Under the pieces are notes generated by a model. It searched no databases. It was not told the origin of the DNA and was given only the letters and a program-made list of their open reading frames with translations. Shown here one piece after another: positions 48,015-60,700 of a stretch of 64,000 nt of DNA (its first letter is position 1; each line of letters starts with the position of its first letter). The position numbers and the translations under genes are program-made. The stretch spans positions 31,150,501-31,214,500 of the forward strand of contig NC_080559.1 in the NCBI RefSeq assembly GCF_030253575.1, in the 5' to 3' direction. The stretch comes from Rhododendron vialii. Lineage: Eukaryota; Streptophyta; Magnoliopsida; Ericales; Ericaceae.

Positions 48015-49440
48015 CCCAACAATTGTTGGCCAAATGAATCAAATCTGAAATCTTAAGAGAGAACAACTGAACAAGCTACCAAGTCCCAAGCCAACCGTCT
48101 CGGAGTTTACTGTATTCTTTAATAGCTTATCAGTTTCGGCGGTGGGGAATTAGGCTAACATCTACCAAACAAGAAAAGAAAAGAAAGCAAACTGAATTTA
48201 TTACCCCTCAAGAAACTCACAGTGTCTCCTTTGTGTAGAGCAATCTGAACATCAGCCCTTTTTATGAATTTATTCTGTCCCACAATTTTGCATCCTTAGG
48301 TTTTCTATCCAACCATTCCACAATCCTAACTTTGTCTCTCGCCCACAAGAGATAGCCAGGGGTGCCTCCAGGATTTCAATTCGTACATAAAAGTTTTTGC
48401 AATGCAAAACTCTATAAATTTATTGGACCTAATTTATTTTGTTTCAATTGCTATACTATCTTATTATTCACATATTTAAGCAAATTTTCTTTTACTTTGT
48501 TTACGAATGACCCAGTACAACCAACCAAGAAAAACTAATTTATTCATAAGAAATACGGAGAACAAAAAATTTAGTTCAATTTCTTTACTAAGATGATATG
48601 ATCGAACTTCCTCGACTATCAGTCAAACCGCCCCCAGAGATTCTGTCATCAATAGTTTTTAAAAAAAAAAAATCCACTCTCATACGGGCGGTTTGACTTT
48701 CTCCCCTCGCGCATGCACATTTGTTATTCCTCCATTCCGTATTGTGTGGTGCTTACTAATCCTTGTGTAATTATACTACTTATCCTTCCATATTAGGCCT
48801 AAAAATGGGCATGGAGCAATATTTTCTGGCCAGCCTTTTTCTCTTCTTTTAGCAAGAAAAACTAGGAATCCTATTTTTATACGTTGAATCCTATTTTGAT
48901 AATGCAACTACCCATATACATATATATGATGCCTAAGTAAATTCCCATACAGTCCTGGGGGAATGCAGATCCTATTCTTATATTTGTTGGTCTTGCAGAG
49001 AAAGTCCCTTCGAACCTGTTCATTGAATCCGCTCGACCCGATTGAAACACAAACAACGACTTTTGCACGCTATTATAGAATAACTTTTCGGTCCTGTTTG
49101 AACAATGGTTTTTTGTGTTCTTCTCTTTGTATGTATTTTTTTTACTTCCGTTCTTTGCTTGGGAGCGTAGACTTTCAAATTAAATCACGTAGAATCTTTG
49201 TGTTATTTGTGATTGCTACACTTCTATTTTCATGAAAAATGACATTTGAAAAAAATACAATGAAAAATACCTAAGCATCTAATCTAAACCACAAGATAAA
49301 ACATAGGAAACAAAAATGGAAAATCAATAATACCTTACTAGTTCGGATACAATGTCAGTCAAAGAGAGAAGAAAAGATTAAAGATTGGACAGTCACAAAG
49401 AGTGATGGGCTTCAAAAATACATTGAAGTCTACATGTCAC
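48015..49440. other. Intergenic DNA
   Basis: Contains a relic like AGGGGTGCCTCCAGGATTTC (about 48359) and a short CCTCCATTCCGTATTG Stowaway-like fragment at about 48729. No gene recognised. Confidence 0.4.
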
Positions 49441-49549
49441 TGGGCCTCACTTTGAGAATTTTTTGGGTGCCGAGCGGTACCACGTGGTGGTACCCGTCGG
49501 TGATTCCAATCGTGCAAACGTATTTTTGACGGTCCAGATTTAGAATCTG

Positions 49550-50820
49550 TTTGGCTGGCTACTTTTCTCATTTTCTGTTTCCCCTTTTCCCCTTTTGGCT
49601 GAGATTGAAAAAACTCATTCTATGAGAAGTTTTTAGATTTTAACAATAGAGAAAAGAAGTGGAAAAGATGTTGAGAGGAGCTTTTCCCATTTTCAGTTTC
49701 TCATTCTCGTTCAAAAGACATACAGAAAGACCACCATACCCTCTCTGTTTCACCATAATCCCCCCAAAACCTCAATTTAGTTTAATTTAGTTAGATTATT
49801 TATATATTAAAAAATATGGTTCAAAAATTAAGTGCTTCAATTTTTAATTTGTTTAAATCGGTACGAAGATCTTATTATTCTGATCATATTATTCTAAAGA
49901 ATCGTAATTAATTTTTGTCTCCAGGGCTCTTATTGGGAACCCTGTGAAGCAGATACTTGATTATTAAAGTCCTAAAGACAACATTAAATTATGACCCTTT
50001 AGAATAATATGATCAAAATAATAAGGCCTTCGCACAGGTTCAAACGAATGAAAAATTGGAGCAATTATTCTTTTTAGACTGTTTATATATTAAAAAATAC
50101 GGTTAAAAAAATTAAGTGCTCCAATTTTCAATCTGTTTGAACCGGTGCAAAAATTTTATTATTATGATGATTATATTATTGTAAAGGGACATAATTATTT
50201 TTTGTCTCTTGGACACTTATTGGGGACTCTATGGAGCAGATACTTGATTATTACTGTCTCAAAGACAAAGTTAAATTATAACCCTTTAGAATAATATGAT
50301 CAAAATAATAATATTCTCGCACCGGTTCAAATGGATTACAAATTCAAACACTTAAGTTTTTAAATCATATTTTTTAAAATATAATAAAGAGTCATAAATT
50401 ATCATCAAAAAATTGTAGACTTTCAAAAAAACAAATTACCATATTTTACAAAATTGGCGACTTTCATAAACAGTCTCAAAAAATTAACCATATTATCAAA
50501 AAACTGAAATTTAGTTGGAGACTTTTAATTAACCAAGAATAATAAATTTTCACAATATAACTTTTACAAAATTAGTTAAACCATTATTTATACACATGAT
50601 AGCATATAATAAACAATCAAGGGTAACATGGTAAAAAATCAACTCATAATTCATTTTCATCATATATCTCCCAGATAATACCCATGTTGCAAAATGCATT
50701 ATGCACATATTATCCAAACACTCTATCACATTCAAAATATATTCTAACTTTATACAAAAAGTTAAAAAATCAAAAAGTTGAAAATGAAAAGCCAAAAAGT
50801 AGGCACTCAAACACCTTCTT
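49550..50820. mobile_element. Composite element: outer TIRs around a doubled foldback
   Basis: Outer ends match in inverted orientation: CTGTTTGGCTGGCTACTTTT at the left and, read inwards, GGTGTTTGAGTGCCTACTTT at the right. Inside, about 49800-50400, a foldback unit of roughly 290 bases is present twice in direct order, so ATCATATTATTCTAAAG and its reverse complement alternate four times. AAAAATTAAGTGC(T/C)(T/C)CAATTTT also recurs in both orientations. Non-coding. Confidence 0.6.
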
Positions 50821-51552
50821 ATTTCCTCACCGTCCAAAGCATATTTGGACGATTGGAATTGCCACGGAATACACGTTTGTGAAACCCACCGGCACCCGGC
50901 AAAAAAAACAAACAGTAAAAGAATCTATGATTTAAAAAAACCGGTAATAAAGAATCTGGTCTTCTGGTTCTCTCTCTCTCTCTCTCTAACTAGCAGCATC
51001 CTTGGAGATGATAAGCTTTGGGCCACCATGTGCTTTCATTTATCATCTAGTGCTCTTGCCAACTGGAAACCATCTTTATCTTTATTGCTAAAAAAATTAC
51101 TACCAATATTTACACATTTTAGATCCGGACAGCGATTTTGGATTTTGACTTTGGTGCGGACCATAATCTTATCTGAGTTGTTGGATGTCGTTGAATTGTG
51201 TTTTCCGGCCTGAATATTTACATTAGGCTTTTGTCAAAGTGATTGGGTCAAGATATATCTATCTAGAGTTTTGATTTGGTCGTAAAAATGGTTGAGTGGA
51301 CCAAAATGCCCACATTTCATACCACTTTAGGAGGCTGATATTTAATGTCACGATAGATTTTGTCCATACCGACTAGATTTGGTAAACAAAGGAGGGCAGG
51401 AGACGATAGACGAGCCATCTTCTTCCACCTCGTCGCTAAAGTGAATGAGGGATTCTATCCATTGACGACACACGTTATTCTTTGCCTGTCTTTGATAAGC
51501 CATCTTCTACGGTTCCACCTCGTCGTCTCGTCGCTACTCTGTGTGTGTGCGC

Positions 51553-51594
<42 letters not shown>

Positions 51595-51595
51595 A
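50821..51595. other. Upstream region of the DUF1218 gene
   Basis: Promoter and leader side of the plus-strand DUF1218 gene. It includes a CT run at 50970-50987 and a (GA)n tract at 51557-51590 directly before the start codon. Confidence 0.5.
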
Positions 51596-54500
51596 ATGGG
51601 GAAGAAGGCAAAATTCATTTGCTCAATAGTGGGGTTTCTGGGGCTTTTATCTGCTGCTTTGGGTTTTGCTGCGGAGGCCAAGAGGGTAAAGGTAATTTAT
51701 TAACCGTTTACTTGTATCAACAGATTGTAATATTCTCCGTCCCAATTAAGGGTACTCTACGGCAAATAAAGCTAATTCAAAATTTTTGCTTTATATTTCC
51801 AAAATTAACCTTAAAATTTGTGAATCTAGTACTTATGTAATTAAATTATTTATATATTTCAATATAGTTCTAAAACAATATGCTATATAAATTTTGTTTG
51901 ACAAATGTCAATTAGTTTTATAATATAAAATTTTCAAAATCATGAAAATATTTTAAATTAAAAGATATTTTCAATCCAAAAATAACATAAATATCAAAAA
52001 CTGTTAAATCAATTAGAAAAAAAGGATACTTTTTAAGGGTAATATGAAAGTTTGACATGTTTGGATTTTTATTTTTAGAAAGTGGACACTTATTTTGGGA
52101 CATTCCAAAATGGAAATATGGACACTTAAAATATGACTGAGGGAGTACATGCTTGTGTGTGTAATATTAGTCTACGTTGAGGTGCTGGTAAGCTGAACAC
52201 CTTTATTAGTATAAAAATAAAAAGTCTACCCCTACCGTCGGCTCCTCCTTCACTCTTAATCTTACCGTCAAGTATTTTGACGGTCCAAGTTTTAAAAGAC
52301 TCTTACAGGAAGAGTTCAACTCGCATGTGATTTAATTCGCTTTACTTTAATGTTTATTTTTCCCTGGGAATTTGGTTTAGGAAACAATTTCCTGAGGAAA
52401 TATTTAAACATACCGGATGCTAAATAGATGTTCAAAATATTGAACAGAAGTCTTTAGAAAATTATTGCCGCGAATTTCTGAGTATGGGCAATGGTAACGG
52501 TAATTGGTGAGCATACTGGTCTGGATTTAGAAAATTGTGAAAAATGATTTCCATGACATGTTCAAATTTCTTCAGGCAAATAATAAGCAAATCATAAGAA
52601 TTGATGTAGAGAGGACCTCCGGTTCCTTCGGAATTGGTAAGATGTTTGGCCCCAAATGAGGAAAACCTAGGTGAGCCACCGGCTCCAGCTATGGTCCATG
52701 TACGATACATGCGTATCGGTAATGATATACCAATTCGATCCGAGCTCTTGGAATTGGAACAAGTTCGGCAGCGGATCACGAAAGGTGGGATACTCAACGC
52801 GTTAGCTGCAATACCGTATGTGAAAGGACTGTTATAGATGAGTTGGGTTGTGACCTAAGATTGCGGGTTTTTTTTTTTTGATAACTCGAGTGCCCGGGCT
52901 AGCTTTTATGCACATTGACTAAAGATTGTGGTTGGTAGTATAGGTTCCAGGTTATCCAAATGGGGGTTACCAACCTAGGACAAGAGAGAGGACTGAAATC
53001 CAACCAAACAAAGAATACAAAAGGACAAACAGGAGACACATCAACATGAACCCGAAACATGGGGCAAAATAATACAAAACACTCAAGCAGGTAAAATTGC
53101 TCAAACCGTGTCCTTGCTGCTGCCTTCGTGGTGGTGATTGATCACCTTTCACTGTGTTCGTAATGCAGATGAATTTTCTTTGTAATGGCCACCTTCCATT
53201 GGGGCGTATCGAAGGCAGTTGAATTAGTTAATGTTGTACTTCTCGTGACTTGTAAGAGAATTAGTCAAGAGAAGCACAAAGTGCCCTTCAGGCTGCGTCC
53301 ATTTGTATGTAGCAGTGGTTATTTGACTGGTTAATCGCTAGTTGAATGAGACGATGTTTGACATGAGTTCCTTCTATCGGGATTCTGTAGTGTTAAATTC
53401 ATCTGCATTATGAACACAGTGAAAGGTGATCAATCACCACCACGAAGGCAGTTGAATTAGTTAATGTTGTACTTCTCGTGACTTGTAAGAGAATTAGTCA
53501 AGAGAAGCACAAAGTGCCCTTCAGGCTGTGTCCATTTGTATGTAGCAGTGGTTATTTGACTGGTTAATCGCTAGTTGAATGAGACGATGTTTGACATGAG
53601 GTCCTACTATCTGGATTCTGTAGTGTTCTAAGTATTGATAGGGACTGACGGTTCGATGAAGTACTGCATCAGTTTTGAAAATTATACATATTCCATTCAC
53701 CTTTAATCGAGAAGGACAGGGACTTCGACAGTTCTTGACAAGCTTATTGATCATGTTGCTACAATGTTAATTGCTCCTTTATAGTATCTGCAGTAATTTG
53801 ATTTGTATTCTCACCAGGCTGCAGAGGCCTTTGGTCTCTCTGTATCATCAATCCAGTGATTAGTTGTTTCATCAGCTATTCGTCCTCTTTTTTTCCCCAC
53901 TTCTTTTGCAGGCGTCTCAAATTCCGGCTTTGTATCTTACTCCATGTGTACACACCAACGGTCCAGCTCCAGTTCTTGGATTAACTGCAGCACTGGCTCT
54001 TATGGTTGCTCAAATTATCATCAGTATCACGACTGGCTGTTTTTGTTGCAGACGAGGTTCTTATCAATCAGACTCTAATAGGAGACTGGCAATTATCTGC
54101 TTTGCCATCTCATGGTAATTCGGCTTGGACTTGAAAGTTGGAAACAAAATTCTACTTAGTAGGAAATAGGAATATTTTCTACGTGCTAACTACTTTTTAG
54201 GCAAGTTTGCAGTCACTGGATATTTTGCTGGTGTTCGACTTTTTTCGTTGCTCATTATCGAACTCTCTGTTTCTAGGGTTCCCTGTTTTTTGTTTTTGAG
54301 AATCTTGATGGGTAAGTTGGGCAAAAAGGGTTGGTTTGGAAACACTTTGGACAATCTGTATTGCCTTCTTTTCTCTACACATCCATTGTGTAATTAGTTA
54401 AAAGTAGCTAGTAGGATTCATTCTCCTTTTCTTGGTTAAGTCTTCTTGGACCGCTGATCATTCTAGTACAAGAAACACGTACGGGAACGTGTTTTAAGAG

Positions 54501-55243
54501 ATAAAGATCCAATACTTATAGGATGCTATTTCTGGAATTCTTGATTTACTACTTGCATTAATGCTCTATTTTTTGGTTGGGCACATTCTATATTTGCTCC
54601 CAAGTAAAAGGGTTGGGAAAAACATCAGGTTCGCTTTAGATCGCTAAATTCCCCGTTTTGGAACATTGGTGTAATATACTTCGGGGAATGCGTTCCAATA
54701 TGTAATTCGCTTTGATGTTGGAGAATTTTGGTAGCAGAGGTCTGACCATCGCAAAGCATTAGTCGTGCATGTAGCTATGATTTAAACTTCTTTTTTGAAT
54801 TATTTGTTTCTTTTCATTTTTTTAGATCTTCCTATTTCACCGCCACTAAAATTTTTTGGAATCGACAAGTGCTAATTCTATTACTTTATGTTGAGTGCAG
54901 GATAACATTTGTCTTTGCATTCCTTATGTTACTATCTGGTGCTTCACTAGACAAGTACCACGGGTACGAGAGCTTTCCCTTTGTATCCAAATCTTGCTAC
55001 TTTGTGAAGCCGGGATTCTTCGCTGGAGCTGCTATCTTGTCCCTTGCAACTGTGGTACTTGGAATCGTCTATTATCTCGCGCTGGATTCAGCAGAAATCA
55101 GCAATAATTCATGGGGTGGGACTGCTGCTGCTCCTAATCAAGGCGGTATTGCAATGGGACACCCACAATTCCCTCCTCCTAACGCAGGAGCTCCAGTGTT
55201 AGTGGATGAAGAAGATACATACAAGAGGCAGCAATTTACTTGA
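51596..55243 (+). CDS. DUF1218 membrane protein (MODIFYING WALL LIGNIN-like family)
   Basis: Four-helix membrane protein of the plant-specific DUF1218 family; some Arabidopsis members (MWL1/2) affect lignin in secondary walls. The role of this member is inferred only by family. Exons 51596-51691, 53912-54114 and 54901-55243 with GT-AG borders give 213 residues. Exon 1 encodes a signal-anchor helix (ICSIVGFLGLLSAALGFAAE) and AKRVK. Exon 2 carries Cys-containing LTPCVHTNG, helix ALMVAQIIISIT and the conserved GCFCCRRG. Exon 3 holds helix FVFAFLMLLSGASL, the CYFVKPGFFAGAAILSLATV segment and a hydrophilic Pro-rich tail. The first intron (2.2 kb) contains Stowaway-like and locally duplicated DNA. 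A decayed tandem copy follows. Confidence 0.93.
51727..52148. mobile_element. Stowaway-like relic in DUF1218 intron 1
   Basis: Bounded by TATTCTCCGTCCCAATTAAG and GACTGAGGGAGTA, the expected inverted ends of a Stowaway element, with AT-rich interior. It is longer than usual and diverged. Confidence 0.55.
53120..53627. repeat. Local direct plus inverted duplication in DUF1218 intron 1
   Basis: A 185-base segment starting GAAGGCAGTTGAATTAG is present at 53211-53395 and again at 53443-53627 (offset 232). Between the copies, 53393-53451 is the reverse complement of 53120-53175 (CTGCCTTCGTGGTGGTGATT ...). So one inverted and one direct copy are joined within 510 bases. The tandem paralogue's intron (58860-59180) has single copies. 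Confidence 0.85.
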
Positions 55244-56570
55244 TTACCGTTTGTCTTTGGTGAATGGTGCTACTAACTTGTTAATGTGAAGGGTGTTTGT
55301 TCAGGGTTGGGGGACGTCCTCATACGTCCTTTTGCTTTGTTTGTCAGCTCTAACAAACTACATCTCCCAGTCCGAATTGGTTTGGAAGATTGAAAAGAGT
55401 GTATGGAAGCAAACATGTTAGGCAAAATAGCAGATCATCAATGGAGGTGAGATGTTGTAATTGTACTTCGTATGCCTTGCAACTGGGATGCCCAAGTAAT
55501 AATATGCGGTAGTTGCCAAAACCAGATTGAATAATTACGTTAAGTTGGGAGTTGTGTGTAGTTGAAAACCATCCCCCCCCGCGCCTCTCTCACACTAACA
55601 CACACACACAACCACACGCGCACAATAGCCACACCGTGGCTTTGATTCTACATTTGTGTTCGATTCTATGCAAGTAGGAAGCAAGTCCAAGCAAGGCAGC
55701 TCAACTTGGGATTCGTCTGTTGCTGGCTTCTGAATTCCCGACTGGATTCCGAACTTCTTTGTTTCAAGGCATCATAACGTATCACTGAATTTTACACTTT
55801 GAAATCGAGCCAGATGAGTCGGTGTTTGGTCACCCAATTTGAGGTCATGACAAGAATGGCTTGGCTAGCCCCATGCGAATCTCGTCATTCTCAGGAGCAA
55901 AACCCATGTATACGTCCGCTTCATTGCTAGTAGTGCCCGTATTTGGTTGCAGAACCAAACAAGAAGTTACACCTTTCGTTCGGCTGTTCATCATGTTTTT
56001 ACTTGCAATTTTCAAACTATTCCCTTTAATTTGGTGTCAAAAAATTTAAAAAATTATGCACATAAAAACATGATGAACAGTCATTTAGGAACGGAGGAAG
56101 TACAAAGAAAAGAGAATTTCGCAAAGGGTGTTTAAAAGGGTTCCTATAGAGTTACATGTATGGGTCTGTTGGCATGATTTTCTCCGATACCACATTTGCC
56201 ATTGGAAAGTGATTCTGGCACTTCACATTTAGCCGGTACTCTATTTTTGTTTTTATCTTGTAAAATTATCAAATTACTCTTTATTTTATTAGTGTTCATC
56301 TTCTTGTACACTGAAGTGTGAGGGGGTGTTTCCACGAACAAAAAACACTAAAAATTTAATGCATCTTATCATATCATTTTCTCTATCAAAAAAGTTTCAG
56401 TATTTTACCATATTGTTTTCACCACTACCGGAAACAACTTGACATTTCTCAACAGCTTATTCACTACTAGAAACACCTAACAATTTCTCAATAACAAATA
56501 AAAATCTGCAAATTTTTTACTACCAAAAACACCCCTTTATTCCAAATAAAAAAAAGAAAGGTGCACTAAT
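55244..56570. other. DUF1218 3' flank and intergenic DNA
   Basis: The 3' UTR of the DUF1218 gene is followed by a short CA-rich tract (about 55590-55622) and the Stowaway-like hairpin at 55967-56100. No gene. Confidence 0.45.
55967..56100. mobile_element. Short Stowaway-like hairpin
   Basis: GTTCATCATGTTTTTA faces TAAAAACATGATGAAC, with CCTTTCGTTCGGCT and GGAACGGAGGAAG at the ends. About 135 bases. Confidence 0.6.
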
Positions 56571-56932
56571 CCCGTTCGGCTAAATAAGCTAACTAGTTTA
56601 TTTTTTTGTCTTTATTCAATTTTTTTTCGTATTTGTTAATTTTTCGTCAATTTTTTTGGGAATTATTGCATAATCATGACATGATGAATTTAAAAAATAA
56701 AAAATTACGATCGAAACCTATTTTTTTTGAATAAAGACAAAAATAAGCCAATAAGTCAATTTTTCGTCTTTATTAAAAAAAATTGGATTTCAATCATAAT
56801 TTTTTACTTTTTAGATTTCTCTCGTCATGACGATACAATAATCTTCCAAAAATTAATGAAAAACTAACAAATATGAATTCTTTTTAAATAAGAAAAAAAA
56901 TAAGTCAATTAATTTATTTAGCCGAAAAAGCC
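56571..56932. mobile_element. Foldback MITE, GTTCGGCTAAATAAG family (copy 2)
   Basis: Same family and internal order as 43585-43939: CCGTTCGGCTAAATAAGC at the left, an inverted TTTATTTAGCCGAA at the right, with ATTATTGCATAATCATGACA and its complement inside. Confidence 0.78.
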
Positions 56933-57049
56933 TAAAAAAAAAGTGTCAAAATCAGAGTAATCTTATAATCCCCTTGTCACATCATTAATTCAGGGACCCA
57001 CACCTCCCTTGGTTGTCAGAGTCATTAATCCCAACGTTTTCAAATTGAG

Positions 57050-57205
57050 TCCTTCTACTACCACACCCATTCACACACCCAATCACACACCCACACTCAC
57101 AACAAGGGTGGAGCCCGCACACACTACACATTCAGTATGTGTGGGCCCCACCATTATTGTGAGTGTGGGTGTGTGAATGGGTGTGTGAGTGGGTGTGGTG
57201 TTAGA
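57050..57205. mobile_element. Short CA/GT-rich hairpin element
   Basis: CCACACCCATTCACACACCC at the left pairs with GGGTGTGTGAATGGGTGTG at the right around a centre at about 57130 (TGGGCCCCACC and its partner GGTGGAGCCC). Total about 150 bases. Family unassigned. Confidence 0.65.
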
Positions 57206-57252
57206 ATTATTGTTTCAAATTTTCCCTAAAATAGTCCAACAATCGCACATCC

Positions 57253-57655
57253 CCTGAGGAGCGGGGGGTTGGGGCAGCAGCGTGCTGCTGTCCCGGCTTT
57301 CCGGGCCCGCTCCGGTCTCGCTTTGATGATCTGAAACGTTCATTTTGTATAGCTCGTCGAGTAGAATAACTATGCAAAAAATCACCTTAATTGGATATCA
57401 TTAAGTGCCTGATCGGAGCCCACATAACTCTCAGTCCATGGGTTACAATGGATTTGATTCAGTGTTTCGGATTCATTCTTTTTAAGATAAAAAGTTTCCG
57501 ATCAGGCATTTAATGATATCTAATTAAGCTGATTTTTTGCATAGTTATTCTACTCGACGAGCTCTACAAAGTAAACATTTCAGATCATCAGAGCGAGACC
57601 GGAGCGGGCCCGGAAAGCCGAGACAGCAGCCCCCCTGCCTCCCCCTTGGGGGCCC
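57253..57655. mobile_element. GC-ended foldback MITE upstream of the DUF1218 pseudogene
   Basis: Arms of about 150 bases: left CGGCTTTCCGGGCCCGCTCC, GGTCTCGCTTTGATGATCTG, GTCGAGTAGAATAACTATGC; the right arm is their near reverse complement. The centre is unrelated spacer near 57440-57490. No coding capacity. Target duplication not resolved. Confidence 0.8.
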
Positions 57656-57727
57656 TTCCTCCCTGTCTTTATAAGTTACCTTAACCGATTAACCGTCTTC
57701 CATCTCTTCGCCACTCTGTGAAGAGGG

Positions 57728-57759
<32 letters not shown>

Positions 57760-57781
57760 AAGAAGAAGAAGAAGAAGAATA

Positions 57782-60700
57782 ATGGAGAAGGCGGCAAAAA
57801 TGATTTGCTCCAGTAGTGGGGTTTTTTGGGCTTTTATCTGTTGCTTTGGGTCTTGCTGCGGACGCAACGAGGATAAAGGTGATTGATTAATTGCTCATTG
57901 CTCATACTGTGCATGCATGTCCAATAGAGCGTACAACTTGTACGTATCCATAGAGACACATAGAATATTGAATATTGAAATAGACTAATTAAGGGAGCCG
58001 TGGTAAACACGCGGTTAATGAAATCGCGCGATCTCAGCCATCTGTTTCGGCTTTGGCCGGTCCAGATTTAACTCTTCTTCAGAAAAATTTCATTTAAATT
58101 TAGACCGTCCAAATTTGAACGCTCGAGATTCACCCCGTAAAGAACTATTCATAGAAAGCTCCTGTGAAAAAGTTTTTTCTCTTTGAATATTACGGAGTAT
58201 GAATCAACTTTTGTTGAGGGTGAGTTTTCCTTTTCTTTTCCATTTCTTCCCTCAGGTTCCAACTAGAGCCTAAGGAAGCAATTTTTCTAAGGATAATTAG
58301 TAAAACATACTTGACGCGAAGAGATGATCATAATATCGAACAGAATTCTCTAGTAAATTGTTGCCTCGGAATTTTTGCTAGAAGCAACGGTAATGGGTGA
58401 GCATACTGGTCTGGATTTAGGAAAATTGTGAAAATGACTTCCCTGATCTGTACAAAATTCGTTGGGCAAATAAGCAAATCACAAAGATTGATGGAGAGAG
58501 GAACTCGGGTTCTTTCGGAATTGGTAAGATCTTTGGCCCAAGGTGAGGGAATCCTACTCCAACTACCGTCCATGTATGATCCATGAGAATAGGCATTGAT
58601 ATACAAATTTGATCCGAGATCTTGGAATTGGAACAAGTTTGGCTGTAGATCATGAAATTGAAAGGCGGGATACTTAACTCGTTAGCTACTACACTGGCGC
58701 CCCACCGTTGGTAGGATATCTTCTGTGTTTTCATGGGTATCCGAGAAAGCTAATCAGCAAAAGAAAAAGAAAAAAACAGACAAAAGACAAACTAAGATCA
58801 ACCCAAAACATGGGGAGAAAAGCCCGAAAAACACTCATGCGGGTAAAATTGCAAAACCTTTGTCCTTGTTGCTTCCCTCGTGGTGATTTATAACCTTCAC
58901 GTAGTGTTTGTTACTATACAGATGAGTTTTGATTCATAATGCTCACCTTCCATTGGGGCTTATTGAATGCAATTGAATGTGTTTTTTTCTTATCTTCTTG
59001 GTGCTTCGGAAATTCAAAATGGAGTTTAATTTGTTAATGTCGTACTTCTTGTGACTTGTAGGGAGTATTAGCTAGTAGAAGCACAAAGTTCAGTTGAGTC
59101 TGTCTCCGACTCTCCACGTGCAGCATCGGTTTGAGTGGTAAAACGCTGGTTGAATGAGACGATCAAGTTTAATGAAGTTGCAATTGTCTATTGTTGTAAG
59201 TTTTTATATGGACTGCCTGATACATCATTAGTTTTGAGGATTGTCCATATTTCAGTCGCTTCACATCTAGAATGACCGAGACTTCAACAGTTCTTGACAT
59301 GGTCATTGATTACTAACCTGCGAAAATGTCAATCGCTCCTTCATAGTCTGGAGTAATATGATTTGCACTGTTATTAGGCTACTTAGGCTGTTTCTTTATC
59401 GTCAAGCCAGCGATTAGTCGTTTCATCTGCTATTCACCCTTTTTGCCCCCTTCTTTTGCAGGCTTCTCAGATTCATTTTGCCTCTTCTTCTACTTGTACA
59501 TACCCTAGCAGTTCAGCTTGGGGTCTTGGATTAGCTGCAGCAGTGTCTCTTGCGGTTGCTCAAATTATCTTCAGTATCGCTGCCGGCTGCTTTTGTTACA
59601 CACTTGGTTCTTATACATCATACCCTGATAGGATATGGGCAATGATCAGCTTTTTCAGCTCATAGTAATTCTTAGATTGGACTTGAAAGTTTGAAAACAA
59701 ATTTCTAATTAGTAGGGGCATTTTTTACAGCAAGCTCACTCTAATACTTTTTAGTCAAGTTTGTAGATACCTGATATTTTCGTAGGTGTTCGACTTTGTT
59801 TTGCTGCTTACAATAGAATTGTGCTTTTCTAAAGTTCGCTGCTTTTATTTTCAATTTTCAGGAATCTTGATCTGTAAACAAAGTAAGTTGATAATAGTGT
59901 GTTCTCAAATATGTAGTGTGGGGCCAAAAAAAAAATTTTGTGGGGCAAAAAAGCTTGGTTTTGGAAACATTTTGGACAATCTGTATTGCCTTCTTTTCAT
60001 GACACTGTAATTGTGGAATTAGTTGAAAGTGGCAAGTAGGATTCACATTCTCCTCTTATTGCTAGGAGACTTGGTTAAGTTTGACCCTATGTTAGCTTTT
60101 TATAAAAATTTATTTTCACTGTGACAAATGACGGACTTAACCTTTGTACGATGGACTAACCGTTAATTTCACAATAAGTATGAGGAACGAATACTTTCCT
60201 CCTATCCGTGTGCTGCGGATCTTCCACCTGAAGAAAAAGCTAAAGTTACGGTATCCTCAAGTAATTTCTAATCTAATTTGGAGTGTGAGAAGAAATGTTG
60301 GTTTGGATTGCCATTTGCCAGATCAAATTAAACCAGAAAGCAATTAAAAGTTGTGAAATCAAGGGAGAAAGGTACTGGGGTTTCGAGTCCACCTCCCTCT
60401 CAGAACATGATAGTATTAGAGTCTAGGGCAAGTAATTCATTCAACATACAAACAAGATCATTGTTAGGGCTTGCAAACCCTAGCGACACTCGCCAAGAAG
60501 ATTCACAAGGTTTGACCATGACAGAGCATTATCTATGCATGTAGTTCCGTTTTACACTTCTTGTAAGTTAATTGATTTCATCTCTTTTCCTTATTTTTTT
60601 GGCCTTCCCGTTTCTCCTGCACTAGAAATTTTTAGGTTCTGACTAGCTAGTGCTAAATCTATTTTACGTCGAGTGCAGGTTGGCATTTGTCGCAGCATTC

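Noticed and set aside
51360-51629. Frame reading through the GA microsatellite as RERERERERE
   Set aside because: Shadow of the (GA)n leader; the DUF1218 start at 51596 is in another frame and has family similarity.
52462-52837. Open frames on both strands inside DUF1218 intron 1
   Set aside because: The duplicated intron at 58328-58734 preserves the sequence but not a common reading frame, so selection on a protein is unlikely.
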